A DNA stretch of 60,830 nucleotides, from the NCBI GenBank assembly GCA_023512345.1, contig JAILZT010000030.1, positions 1 through 60,830 on the forward strand, read 5' to 3'. The notes under the pieces are model-generated. The model was given only the letters and a program-made list of their open reading frames with translations, was not told where the DNA came from and did not search any database. Positions 7,514-15,567 of this stretch are shown one piece after another. The stretch is from Paenibacillus sp. (GTDB lineage: Bacteria > Bacillota > Bacilli > Paenibacillales > Paenibacillaceae). Made by a program: the position numbers and the translations under genes. Position 1 is the first letter of the stretch. Each line of letters starts with the position of its first letter.

Positions 7514-8284
7514 ATGAATCCATTAAATGAAGTACCTGTCCCTTTATTGCCGTCTGAGCGGATAGATGATTTGCTGACTCATGATTTGCGTATTATCCAA
7601 AGTGATGAAGTGTTTAGTTTTTCCATGGATGCTGTACTATTGGCTCGTTTCGCTAGTGTCCCACCTCGTGGCCGTGTTCTAGATCTGTGTACAGGAAACG
7701 GAGTTATTCCGATGCTGCTTACTACACGTACCAAAGCTTCTATTGAAGGTATTGAAATCCAGCCTCGTCTTGCAGACATGGCGCGGCGCAGTGTAGCTAT
7801 AAATGGCCTTCAGGAACGTGTTGTAATCCATGAGGGTGACCTGCGTGAGCTGTATACCGTAGAAGGTCATGGTGTATACGACGCTATTACGGTCAACCCG
7901 CCCTATATGCCGCTAAACGGAAGTGATCTTAAGTTGAATACTCATCAAGCTATGGCACGACATGAGCTCGGGTGTACCTTGGAAGAGGTTATACAGGCAT
8001 GCGTCCGTCTTGTCCGTACTGGAGGCAAGGTGAGTATGGTGCATAAGCCGCAAAGATTGGTTGATATTATGGCTTTAATGAGACAGTATCGGCTGGAGCC
8101 CAAGATTATTCGTTTTGTGCACCCGCGTGCTCATCTTGAAGCCAATATGGTACTTATTGAAGCGATACGAGATGGCAAGCCTGAGGCTCGTCTTAAGCCC
8201 CCGTTAATCGTTTATAACGAAGGTAATCAGTACTGTCAGGAGATTTTGGATATTTACTACGGAGCTAAAGAGGGTAAATCATGA
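7514..8284 (+). CDS. tRNA1(Val) adenine-37 N6-methyltransferase family protein (YabB)
   Basis: A class I SAM-dependent methyltransferase of the TrmN6/YfiC type. The SAM motif VLDLCTGNG is at residues 55-63. The catalytic NPPY at 128-131 is typical of N6-adenine methylation of nucleic acid. The substrate tRNA is inferred from the family. The 256-residue gene overlaps rsmI by four bases (ATGA). The small GIY-YIG gene yazA, which separates these two genes in B. subtilis, is absent. Confidence 0.88.
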   Translation: MNPLNEVPVPLLPSERIDDLLTHDLRIIQSDEVFSFSMDAVLLARFASVPPRGRVLDLCTGNGVIPMLLTTRTKASIEGIEIQPRLADMARRSVAINGLQERVVIHEGDLRELYTVEGHGVYDAITVNPPYMPLNGSDLKLNTHQAMARHELGCTLEEVIQACVRLVRTGGKVSMVHKPQRLVDIMALMRQYRLEPKIIRFVHPRAHLEANMVLIEAIRDGKPEARLKPPLIVYNEGNQYCQEILDIYYGAKEGKS

Positions 8285-9186
8285 CAATAACACGCCAAAG
8301 CAGTTTTCATGTAAGAGACGATGGACAAAAGCCTGAGGGCTCCGGTTCACTTTACCTGGTGGCTACACCTATAGGGAATTTGGAAGACATGACTTTCCGT
8401 GCCGTTCGAACCCTAAAAGAATGTGATATTATCGCTGCGGAGGATACGCGGCAAACTCGTAAATTACTGAGTCATTTTGAGATTACACCTTCCCTGCTAT
8501 TCAGCTATCACGAGCATAATAAGGGCGCAAGTGGACCTGAACTAATTCGGTATATAATAGAAGGAAAAAATTTAGCGCTTGTCAGCGATGCCGGTCTGCC
8601 GGCTATTTCTGACCCTGGGGCTGATCTTGTAGCACTTGCTATTAAGGAGGGTATTTCGGTCATTCCCATACCAGGAGCTAATGCGGCCTTGTCCGCTTTA
8701 ATTTCATCGGGGCTGCCTACCTCATCCTTCACCTTTGCCGGATTTCTGCCTCGGGAGCGTAAAGACATACGTGCAGTATTGGCTTCGCTTCGTTCCACAC
8801 AAGGGACGTTGTTATTCTATGAATCACCGCATCGGGTAGTTAAGACATTGGCTCACTTATTAGAGGCATTTGGCAACCGCCGGGTTGTTCTAGCCCGTGA
8901 ATTGACTAAAAGATATGAGGAATTTGTGCGAGGGACTATTGAAGAGTGCAGTGAATGGCTAGTGGAGCACCCGCCACTTGGTGAATATGTAATTGTTGTC
9001 GAAGGCGAGAGTAAAGAAGACGCTGAAAGTGCCGAATCTGCTTGGTGGAGAAAGCTAAGTATCGAGGAGCATGTATCCCATTATGAGGTGGCTGATCTCC
9101 CGCGCAAAGAAGCTATGAAAAAGGTGGCAGCTGACCGAGGCGTTGCGAAAAGGGACATTTATAACGCCCTGCTCACAAAGGATTAG
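8281..9186 (+). CDS. rsmI: 16S rRNA (cytidine-1402-2'-O)-methyltransferase
   Basis: Methylates the ribose of C1402 in the decoding centre of 16S rRNA. The 301-residue tetrapyrrole-methylase fold protein has the signature LYLVATPIGNLED (from residue 24), AEDTRQTRKLL, and the GLPAISDPG loop. A C-terminal helical domain follows after residue 240. It starts within the yabB stop codon, so the two are translationally coupled. Confidence 0.96.
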   Translation: MTITRQSSFHVRDDGQKPEGSGSLYLVATPIGNLEDMTFRAVRTLKECDIIAAEDTRQTRKLLSHFEITPSLLFSYHEHNKGASGPELIRYIIEGKNLALVSDAGLPAISDPGADLVALAIKEGISVIPIPGANAALSALISSGLPTSSFTFAGFLPRERKDIRAVLASLRSTQGTLLFYESPHRVVKTLAHLLEAFGNRRVVLARELTKRYEEFVRGTIEECSEWLVEHPPLGEYVIVVEGESKEDAESAESAWWRKLSIEEHVSHYEVADLPRKEAMKKVAADRGVAKRDIYNALLTKD

Positions 9187-9197
9187 AGGCTATTGGG

Positions 9198-9250
9198 CCC
9201 TCCCTGTAGGAGGGGGATATAAAAAAATACCCCCCGCTTGTGCGGGGGGT
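9198..9250 (-). terminator. Hairpins between rsmI and abrB
   Basis: CCCTCC/GGAGGG (9198-9214) and CCCCCCGC/GCGGGGGG (9230-9249) lie between the converging genes. Read on the minus strand, the second hairpin is followed by a run of seven T, so it is a good terminator for abrB. The plus-strand side lacks a T-run. Confidence 0.75.
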
Positions 9251-9312
9251 TAAGGAGATATTAAAAAGGTTAGAATTAACAATTTGATAAGTCCTATTAT
9301 ATACTATTTGTT

Positions 9313-9567
9313 TTAATTTGTCACAGGGGTAGGGATAGCAGAAATGCATTCATGACAAACTATTTTTCCTTTGAAATAGGTAACATTTTCAGCATTACCA
9401 CAGAAAATACAAGCTGGCTCGTATTTCTTAAGCATGATTCGCTCGCCGTCCACGTAAATTTCGAGCGCATCCTTTTCTCCAATACTTAGCGTACGACGCA
9501 ATTCGATTGGGATAACTACCCGTCCAAGTTCATCCACTTTTCTCACAATACCTGTTGATTTCATCAT
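9313..9567 (-). CDS. abrB: Transition-state regulator AbrB
   Basis: A DNA-binding repressor of post-exponential genes, itself repressed by Spo0A~P. The N-terminus MKSTGIVRKVDELGRVVIP forms the swapped-hairpin AbrB DNA-binding domain. The C-terminal part has CxxC and CxxC pairs that may bind metal. I place the start at the MM pair at 9567, 11 bases after AGAGGAG. A longer reading to 9609 would begin before the ribosome site. The 84-residue product lies after rsmI as in B. subtilis, on the opposite strand to its neighbours. Confidence 0.95.
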   Translation of the reverse strand: MMKSTGIVRKVDELGRVVIPIELRRTLSIGEKDALEIYVDGERIMLKKYEPACIFCGNAENVTYFKGKIVCHECISAIPTPVTN

Positions 9568-9627
9568 AATATTTATTGCTCCTCTCAAAATCATCAAAAT
9601 CGATGGCATAATTAATTAATCAAAAGT

Positions 9628-9641
9628 GTCATTATTCGACA
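9628..9641 (-). promoter_or_regulatory. Spo0A box downstream of the abrB promoter
   Basis: TGTCGAA (minus strand, 9635-9641) is an exact match to the 0A-box core TGNCGAA. It lies about 24 bases downstream of the -10 box, the arrangement by which Spo0A~P represses abrB in B. subtilis. It is part of a 14-bp sequence repeated exactly at 9813-9826. Confidence 0.72.
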
Positions 9642-9664
9642 TTGTTCTCTGTTTTATGATACTT

Positions 9665-9693
9665 ATAATACCAACCATTCCCAAAACAGTCAA
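9665..9693 (-). promoter_or_regulatory. Sigma-A promoter of abrB
   Basis: On the minus strand TTGACT and TATTAT are separated by exactly 17 bases, about 100 bases before the abrB start. Together with the downstream 0A box this reproduces the known control layout of abrB. Confidence 0.7.
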
Positions 9694-9812
9694 CCTGTTT
9701 TTCTAGAATTTTAAGCTTATTTAATAGTTTTTACTTTAAACAGCTTAATAATTTCGCAAAGTAGCCAATAAATTGAGAAATTATAGGTAAAAAATTTGGA
9801 AGTCCTTCTTTC

Positions 9813-9826
9813 GTCATTATTCGACA
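9813..9826. promoter_or_regulatory. Second Spo0A-box repeat, upstream of the HD hydrolase gene
   Basis: GTCATTATTCGACA is identical to 9628-9641 and contains TTCGACA, the complement of TGTCGAA. It is 75 bases before the ATG of the HD-domain gene. A direct effect of Spo0A on that gene is inferred. Confidence 0.55.
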
Positions 9827-9900
9827 ATGTTAGACAGCAACTGGCATAGAGAGACACGATGGAAATTTCTTAAATATATGGATGCGAAGGAGCTGATCTC

Positions 9901-11184
9901 ATGAAACAACCGCTTACCGAAGAAAAGGTTTTTAAAGACCCGGTTCATAACTATATACACGTGCAGGATACCATCATTTGGCGTCTGATCAATACGAAGG
10001 AATTTCAAAGATTGCGCCGTATTCGCCAACTAGGAACTTCTTATTTTACCTTCCATGGGGCGGAGCATAGCCGTTTTTCGCATTCACTTGGTGTATATGA
10101 AATTACAAGAAGAATCATTTCCCAGTTCGAAAGAAGCGGATATGGGGATTGGATACCCGAAGAGAGATTACTGACATTATGTGCGGCGCTGTTACATGAT
10201 TTAGGGCATGGACCATTTTCCCATTCTATAGAAGAAGCTTTTGATATGAATCATGAGGATTGGACCTGCAGGATTATTTTAGAGAACACGGAGATTACTG
10301 AAATTTTGCGTGATGTTGAAGAAGATTTCCCCCAAAAAGTAGCTTCTGTAATTTCCAAAACTTATGAACACGCTATTGTTGTGAATTTGGTCTCAAGTCC
10401 TCTAGATGCTGACCGTATGGATTATCTGCTTCGGGATGCATACTATACGGGTGTAAATTATGGGACTATTGATATTGATCGGATTTTACGGGTACTTCGT
10501 CCATACAATGGACGAGTTGTTGTAAAGGAATCAGGAATGCATGCTATTGAAGACTATTTAATGTCGAGATACCAAATGTATTGGCAGGTATATTTCCACC
10601 CTGTTACAAGAAGCTCAGAAATTATTTTACGCCAGATCTTTCGTAGAGCTAAGGAGCTTTATCAAAAAGGATTTGATTTCCGTTTTATGATAGAACCTCT
10701 TAATGATTTATTCCGCGGTGAGGTGACAGTAGAACAGTATTTACTGCTTGATGAAGCGCTTGTGCAGACAGCTTTTATGCAATGGACGCTTGAAAAGGAT
10801 GAATTGTTGAGTGACTTGTGCAGTCGATTTATTCATCGTAAACTGTATAAATATGTGGAAATGGAGAACCTTGATCTGGAGACTATTGACGAAATCCGCT
10901 GCAGCTTTGCAAACGTAGGACTGGATTCGGAATATGATCTGGAAGTTGATTTTCCAACGGATCTTCCGTATGACGTATTTCGCCCTGGAGAGGGCTTTGA
11001 TAGCAAGCAAATTTTGCTGTTAGACCGACAAGAGCAACTGCGAGAAATTTCAGAGGTTTCCGATATTGTACGCTCTATAAGCGGCATTCATCGAGGAAGA
11101 TATCACCTTTATTTTCCACAAGATAAGCTCGAAAGGGTTAGCGAACAGCTGCCTACAGCCATCGCAGAATTATTCAGAAGGTAA
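9901..11184 (+). CDS. HD-domain phosphohydrolase (YwfO/dGTPase-like)
   Basis: A 427-residue metal-dependent HD-superfamily protein related to B. subtilis YwfO and to dGTP triphosphohydrolases. Ligands fit the pattern: His61 (HSRFSHSLG), His99-Asp100 (LLHDLGHGPFSHS), and Asp169/Asp171 (LDADRMDYLLRD). The substrate is probably a nucleotide but cannot be fixed from sequence. AAGGAG lies nine bases before the ATG. This gene is not at this position in B. subtilis. Confidence 0.88.
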   Translation: MKQPLTEEKVFKDPVHNYIHVQDTIIWRLINTKEFQRLRRIRQLGTSYFTFHGAEHSRFSHSLGVYEITRRIISQFERSGYGDWIPEERLLTLCAALLHDLGHGPFSHSIEEAFDMNHEDWTCRIILENTEITEILRDVEEDFPQKVASVISKTYEHAIVVNLVSSPLDADRMDYLLRDAYYTGVNYGTIDIDRILRVLRPYNGRVVVKESGMHAIEDYLMSRYQMYWQVYFHPVTRSSEIILRQIFRRAKELYQKGFDFRFMIEPLNDLFRGEVTVEQYLLLDEALVQTAFMQWTLEKDELLSDLCSRFIHRKLYKYVEMENLDLETIDEIRCSFANVGLDSEYDLEVDFPTDLPYDVFRPGEGFDSKQILLLDRQEQLREISEVSDIVRSISGIHRGRYHLYFPQDKLERVSEQLPTAIAELFRR

Positions 11185-11239
11185 TACAAAAATAATAAGA
11201 GTTTTTCATAATAAATGATTTCTGGAAGGGGAGCAAAAC

Positions 11240-12010
11240 ATGTTTCTTTTTGACACTCATACTCATTTGGATGCTCCGGAATTTGACGAAGACCGCGAGG
11301 AGATCATTGCCCGTGCAGTAGAGACCGGAGTTAGCAAGATGATAAATATTGGATTTAACAGAGAGACGATTCCAACCACCATGAAACTTGTTGAATCGTA
11401 TGATTTTATTTATGCAGCGGTCGGTTGGCATCCTGTAGACGCCATCAACATGACAGAAAGTGACTTGGAATGGGTTGCCTCACTATGCAGCCATAAAAAA
11501 GTAGTGGCCATCGGCGAAATTGGGTTGGATTATCATTGGGATACTTCACCAAAGGATGTGCAGCAGCGCGTTTTCAGACAGCAGATTAGGTTGGCCCGTG
11601 AGCTTGGCATGCCGATATCTATTCATAACCGCGATGCACATGAGGATGTGGTGAAAATTCTAAGGGAAGAGAAGGCAAATGAAGTTGGAGGTGTGATGCA
11701 CTCCTTCTCAGGAAGCTGGGAAACTGCCAAAATGTGTCTCGATTTAGGGTTTCATTTATCGTTTGGAGGACCCATCACGTTTAAGAATGCCAAAGCCCCA
11801 AAAGAGGTGCTAGCCAAAACCCCGCTAGATCGATTATTGATCGAAACAGACTCTCCATATTTAACCCCTCACCCCTATCGAGGGAAGCGAAATGAGAGTG
11901 CTCATGTTAAGCTTGTAGCAGAGGCTGCTGCGGAAATAAAAGGGATTACTTGGGAGGAAATGGCTGAAATTACGTATGCGAACGCACTGGAACGATTTGG
12001 GATTGTCTGA
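11240..12010 (+). CDS. TatD family metal-dependent deoxyribonuclease (YabD)
   Basis: A 256-residue TIM-barrel hydrolase. The metal-binding FDTHTHLD motif is at residues 4-11 (His7, His9), with the IGEIGLDYH strand, IHNRDAH and ETDSPYLTPHPYRGKRNE signatures all present. Family members act as 3'-exonucleases on DNA. It corresponds to yabD, which precedes yabE in B. subtilis; metS, which precedes yabD there, is missing here. Confidence 0.93.
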   Translation: MFLFDTHTHLDAPEFDEDREEIIARAVETGVSKMINIGFNRETIPTTMKLVESYDFIYAAVGWHPVDAINMTESDLEWVASLCSHKKVVAIGEIGLDYHWDTSPKDVQQRVFRQQIRLARELGMPISIHNRDAHEDVVKILREEKANEVGGVMHSFSGSWETAKMCLDLGFHLSFGGPITFKNAKAPKEVLAKTPLDRLLIETDSPYLTPHPYRGKRNESAHVKLVAEAAAEIKGITWEEMAEITYANALERFGIV

Positions 12011-12217
12011 AATCGGGAGTAAATAGGGTGAAAAAAAGAGTATAGCCGATATATTAAACTTTTTTAATGCAAAAACGGCTGAATATTACAATATTTTAAT
12101 CATTTTTTTACGTAAACGTGCTTGAACTGGACTTTACAACATGCATCAAAACACGTTATCATCTTTTCAGTGCAGTGAGCTGTTGATATTTGTAAACAGC
12201 ACATTGATTCATGAATC

Positions 12218-12450
12218 GTCTCGCTGAGTCTCCGTATGGAGAACGGGGGAACCAATATTGATCTGCCGTATAGTACCATCGTACATAACAAGTACACAAG
12301 AGAAATGCCGCAGACAGTATTTGATTTCTTCACGTGGTCTTTGGGGTGAATTTAAGGGCAACCGCCGTGAGCGGGTGACCTGAGATAGGGCGTCTCTCTT
12401 TCGCCCGAACCCGACAGCTAACCCCGTAAGCGCAAGTAAGAGAGGAAACC
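12218..12450 (+). promoter_or_regulatory. Cyclic-di-AMP riboswitch (ydaO/yuaA class)
   Basis: Conserved blocks of the ydaO/yuaA aptamer occur in order: TCGCTGAGTCTCC, CGGGGGAACCAAT, GGGGTGAATTTAAGGGCAAC, GAGCGGGTGACCTGAGATAG, GGGCGTCTCT, CCCGAACCCGACAGCTAACC, CCGTAAGCG and AGAGAGGA. Between the GGGGGAACC and GGGGTGAAT blocks lies a variable arm of roughly 85 bases. The class binds c-di-AMP and usually turns genes off. Here a terminator lies 37 bases downstream, before the cell-wall gene yabE. Confidence 0.93.
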
Positions 12451-12486
12451 TCGTGCATACACATTCTCGCGTATTCTGACATCCGG

Positions 12487-12532
12487 AGAAGCCACGAAAG
12501 AGTCCTCATAGTACTCTTTAGGCTTCTTTTTG
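12487..12532 (+). terminator. Expression-platform terminator of the c-di-AMP riboswitch
   Basis: AGAAGCC (12487-12493) pairs with GGCTTCT (12521-12527). AAAGAGT pairs with ACTCTTT inside that stem. Five T end the element. Transcription into yabE would require read-through here. Confidence 0.88.
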
Positions 12533-12589
12533 TTTTGAATAAAGTGAATGTTTCCGACATACTGTTATATAACAGGAGTGGGAGAAGCT

Positions 12590-12661
12590 ATGCCGGGCAG
12601 GCGATCCATGAGCAGGAGACGCAAAAAGCAAGTAGGCGTGTCCTGTGACAATCTCAAATAG
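12590..12661 (+). CDS. Candidate 23-residue basic leader ORF before yabE
   Basis: An ATG after AGGAGTGGGAG opens a 23-codon ORF (MPGRRSMSRRRKKQ...) rich in Arg and Lys. It lies between the riboswitch terminator and yabE, so it would be under the same control. No homologue is known to me and it may be fortuitous. Confidence 0.3.
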   Translation: MPGRRSMSRRRKKQVGVSCDNLK

Positions 12662-12733
12662 TTATCGTCTGAACATATTCAGTCAGCTTGTTAAGCTAGT
12701 AGACGACGAGGCTATGTAAGGAGGATGGAGAGA

Positions 12734-13891
12734 ATGGGCGTATTCCAACCAGAAGTATCCCATGATTCACAATCATCCAGCAGGTCTTACGCATTACGAT
12801 GGGAGCTAGTGAATTTGCGCGTACTTTCACTTGCAGGCGTGATTTCAATTGCTATCGCGCTACTCATTCTGCTGTACGTACACGGTCAGAGCAGCAAACA
12901 ATTTGTTTTAGTAATAGACGGGCAAGTCCAGGCGTTGGAAACCCGCGAATCTCTTCTAGGTGATGTGCTTGCGAAAGAACAAATTTCGCTGCAACCGCAT
13001 GATCAAATATCTCTTGGGCTTAGTGATAAGCTAGAGGATGGTGATCGTGTCGTCATTACCCGGGCAAAGCAGTTTAGCCTTACTGCAGATGGAGAGACCA
13101 AGACACTTTATACAACCGAAGGCACCATTGCCCAGACGATTAATAAGCTAGGAATTGAATTAAAAGGCTCTGATAAGATTTTTCCTTCGTTAGACACCAC
13201 AGTAGCCGCCAATATGGAGATCAAGATTGTCCGCATTAACAAGCAAACTGTAGAGCGGACAGAAAGTTTACCTTTCCGGATCATCAAGACAGCGGACCCC
13301 TCCCTGACTAAGGGTACAGTTAGAGTAGCACAGGCCGGTAAACCAGGTGTAATGATTCAATATATCGAAAAGGTTTACCAAGACGGAGAACTTGCTTCTA
13401 TGCGTATGATTGGCAAGGAAGTACAGACGGTGACCAAAGATAAAATCATTGCTGTGGGCACCAAACCTATTCCTATTCCTAAGCCCGTTGTTGCTGTAAA
13501 AACTTCCACGACGACCTCTAAATCAACTAAAGTATCCGCAAACAGCACTAACGTCACAAGTAAAGCTGGCGTAGACTTCGATTACAAAAAAGTAATTAAA
13601 AATGTTTCGATGACGGCTTATTCTTCGGAAGAACCAGGCATCGGTACACGTACTGCCTCCGGAACACGCGTAACGGAAGGTCGGACGATTGCAGTAGATC
13701 CAGATATTATTCCTATGGGATGGTGGGTTTATATTGAAGGATTAGGCTTCCGCCGGGCTGAGGATACTGGTGGTGCCATCAATGGCAATAAGATCGACGT
13801 ATATTATGATTCTTTGAGCAATGCCCGTAATTTCGGCCGTAAATCGCGTACAGTGTATGTGATTGGACCGGTAAAGCCCCAACTGGATTAA
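12734..13891 (+). CDS. yabE: YabE-like cell-wall protein: DUF348, G5 and 3D domains
   Basis: Probably a wall-acting lytic enzyme of the resuscitation-promoting-factor-like type. A basic N-terminus and one membrane segment (about residues 30-48) are followed by two DUF348 repeats, a G5 domain and a C-terminal 3D domain. The 3D domain shows its aspartate signatures (AVDPDIIP, AEDTGG, KIDVYY). I choose ATG 12734, nine bases after AAGGAGG; the in-frame ATG at 12725 touches that site. Control of wall hydrolases by c-di-AMP riboswitches is known. Confidence 0.9.
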   Translation: MGVFQPEVSHDSQSSSRSYALRWELVNLRVLSLAGVISIAIALLILLYVHGQSSKQFVLVIDGQVQALETRESLLGDVLAKEQISLQPHDQISLGLSDKLEDGDRVVITRAKQFSLTADGETKTLYTTEGTIAQTINKLGIELKGSDKIFPSLDTTVAANMEIKIVRINKQTVERTESLPFRIIKTADPSLTKGTVRVAQAGKPGVMIQYIEKVYQDGELASMRMIGKEVQTVTKDKIIAVGTKPIPIPKPVVAVKTSTTTSKSTKVSANSTNVTSKAGVDFDYKKVIKNVSMTAYSSEEPGIGTRTASGTRVTEGRTIAVDPDIIPMGWWVYIEGLGFRRAEDTGGAINGNKIDVYYDSLSNARNFGRKSRTVYVIGPVKPQLD

Positions 13892-13999
13892 GCGTTAATT
13901 TTTGCAAATCCACGATGAATACGATATAGTGATGAGAGCAGAATATGGGACGTCAAATGATCGCAGAGCTGTCGCTCATCACTTATACTTTCTTTAGCC

Positions 14000-14030
14000 A
14001 AAAAGAAGAGGGGCGAATCCTCTTCTTTTT
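14000..14030 (+). terminator. Terminator after yabE
   Basis: A perfect 11-bp stem, AAAAAGAAGAG paired with CTCTTCTTTTT around nine bases, ends in five T. It rules out starting rnmV upstream of it. Confidence 0.88.
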
Positions 14031-14064
14031 GCGTTGTATGGAGTTGTACCGAAAGGAAGATATT

Positions 14065-14616
14065 ATGATTAAGGAAATGATTGTTGTTGAAGGGAAAAGC
14101 GATACAGTAGCTGTAAAGCGGGCCGTGGACGCGGATACCATTGAGACCGGTGGCTCAGCCATAAATAATAGTATAATTGCCAAAATAGCACTGGCTATGG
14201 AACGACGGGGTGTCATTATTCTCACAGACCCCGATCATGCAGGTGAACGTATACGCAAGATTGTTTCAGCTAAAGTGCCAGGGTGCAAGCATGCTTTTAT
14301 TCCAGAGAAGGATGCAACCCGTAAAGGGGATATCGGCGTTGAGAATGCTTCACCTGAGGCGATTCGCCACGCATTATCACATGTACATACTGCTTTTGAA
14401 GGATCGACACCTGTTATTGGAATAGAGGATCTGATGGAAGCGGGAATGCTGGTTCATCCTCATGCTGCTGAGCGAAGAATGGCATTGGGGAATTTATTAG
14501 GAATAGGTTATTGCAACGGCAAGCAACTGTATAAACGGCTAGCGATGTTTGGCATCACGCGGGAGGAATTTACCCAGGCTCTCGCCCAAATAGAATTAGG
14601 AGGTCTCCATTCATGA
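14065..14616 (+). CDS. rnmV: Ribonuclease M5 (5S rRNA maturation)
   Basis: Processes 5S rRNA precursors in Gram-positive bacteria. The 183-residue protein begins MIKEMIVVEGKSDT and carries the TOPRIM glutamate motif (VVEGKSD) and aspartate motif (LTDPDHAGERIR). The in-frame extension to 13945 crosses a terminator and is rejected; ATG 14065 has AAAGGAAG before it. It overlaps rsmA by four bases, as in B. subtilis. Confidence 0.95.
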   Translation: MIKEMIVVEGKSDTVAVKRAVDADTIETGGSAINNSIIAKIALAMERRGVIILTDPDHAGERIRKIVSAKVPGCKHAFIPEKDATRKGDIGVENASPEAIRHALSHVHTAFEGSTPVIGIEDLMEAGMLVHPHAAERRMALGNLLGIGYCNGKQLYKRLAMFGITREEFTQALAQIELGGLHS

Positions 14617-15497
14617 ACGGCAGAGAGCACATATCATCCCCAAAGAGAACTAAGGAAATTATTCAACGGTATAAATTTTCTTTCAAAAAAAGTCTAGGTC
14701 AAAACTTCCTGATCGATCAGAATATTCTCGACAAAATTGTAGAGGCTGCTGAGCTGGACAGCAGCGCAGGGGCATTGGAAATTGGGCCTGGCATTGGAGC
14801 TTTGACTGAGCGTTTGGCACAAACTGCCGGTGCAGTAACCGCTGTAGAGATAGACCGTAGACTAATCCCTATTTTGCGGGATGTCCTATCTCCTTATCCG
14901 AATGTGAAAGTACGAAATGACGACGTGCTGAAAGTAGATCTTAAGGAATTGTTTGCTGAAGATTTTTCCGGCGTAGAGAGAGTCAGCGTAGTGGCTAACC
15001 TCCCTTACTATGTAACAACACCTATACTTTTGAAGCTGCTCGAAGAGAAGCTGCCTCTGGATAATATTGTTGTAATGATTCAGAAGGAAGTTGCTGAACG
15101 AATGGCTGCAGCACCAGGAGGCAAGGAGTACGGAAGTCTTAGCATCGCGGTGCAATACTATAGTGAGCCTGAACTGGTATGTAAGGTTCCAAAGACCGTC
15201 TTCATTCCCGAGCCGAACGTAGAGTCTGCTGTAATTCGCTTAAAGGTTAGAAAGAAGCCTCCGGTGGAGGTTGCCGATGAGAAGCATTTCTTCGAAGTGG
15301 TACAAGCTTCTTTTGTACAACGTCGTAAAACGATTGCTAACAATCTCAAAGCTCGTTATTTTCCGCAAGAGGGCCGAGAGCGTCTAGAGGCTCTATTGGC
15401 AGAGGCCGAAATTGAACCGACCCGCAGAGGAGAGACCCTTAGCATTGAAGAATATGCCCGTCTTAGCGGCGTTCTGTTAGCAGCTGGGATTGCTTAG
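14613..15497 (+). CDS. rsmA: 16S rRNA dimethyladenosine transferase (A1518/A1519)
   Basis: Dimethylates two adjacent adenosines near the 3' end of 16S rRNA. The 294-residue protein has LGQNFLID, the SAM motif EIGPGIGALTERL, and NLPYYVTTPIL with the catalytic NLPY. A C-terminal helical domain follows. The start codon overlaps the rnmV stop, giving a coupled rRNA-maturation pair. Confidence 0.97.
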   Translation: MNGREHISSPKRTKEIIQRYKFSFKKSLGQNFLIDQNILDKIVEAAELDSSAGALEIGPGIGALTERLAQTAGAVTAVEIDRRLIPILRDVLSPYPNVKVRNDDVLKVDLKELFAEDFSGVERVSVVANLPYYVTTPILLKLLEEKLPLDNIVVMIQKEVAERMAAAPGGKEYGSLSIAVQYYSEPELVCKVPKTVFIPEPNVESAVIRLKVRKKPPVEVADEKHFFEVVQASFVQRRKTIANNLKARYFPQEGRERLEALLAEAEIEPTRRGETLSIEEYARLSGVLLAAGIA

Positions 15498-15567
15498 CGT
15501 AAAATCACGACAAAATAAGAACCAACCATGACTTTTGCCCATAGGATGGGGTAGAGGTGATGTTCTG

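Larger units (their letters stand above)
9568..9900. other. abrB to HD-hydrolase intergenic region
   Basis: This AT-rich, divergently transcribed gap holds the abrB ribosome site and promoter and the two copies of the 0A-box repeat. I see no small gene or RNA in the rest of it. Confidence 0.6.
12011..12733 (+). other. Long yabE leader region
   Basis: This 0.7 kb gap holds the riboswitch, its terminator and the small basic ORF. The first 200 bases are AT-rich and probably include the tatD end and the yabE promoter, but I cannot assign a convincing -35/-10 pair. Confidence 0.6.

Noticed and set aside
13945..14064. Longer N-terminus for RNase M5
   Set aside because: The extension runs through a perfect terminator hairpin, and the family starts at MIKEMIVVEGKSD.
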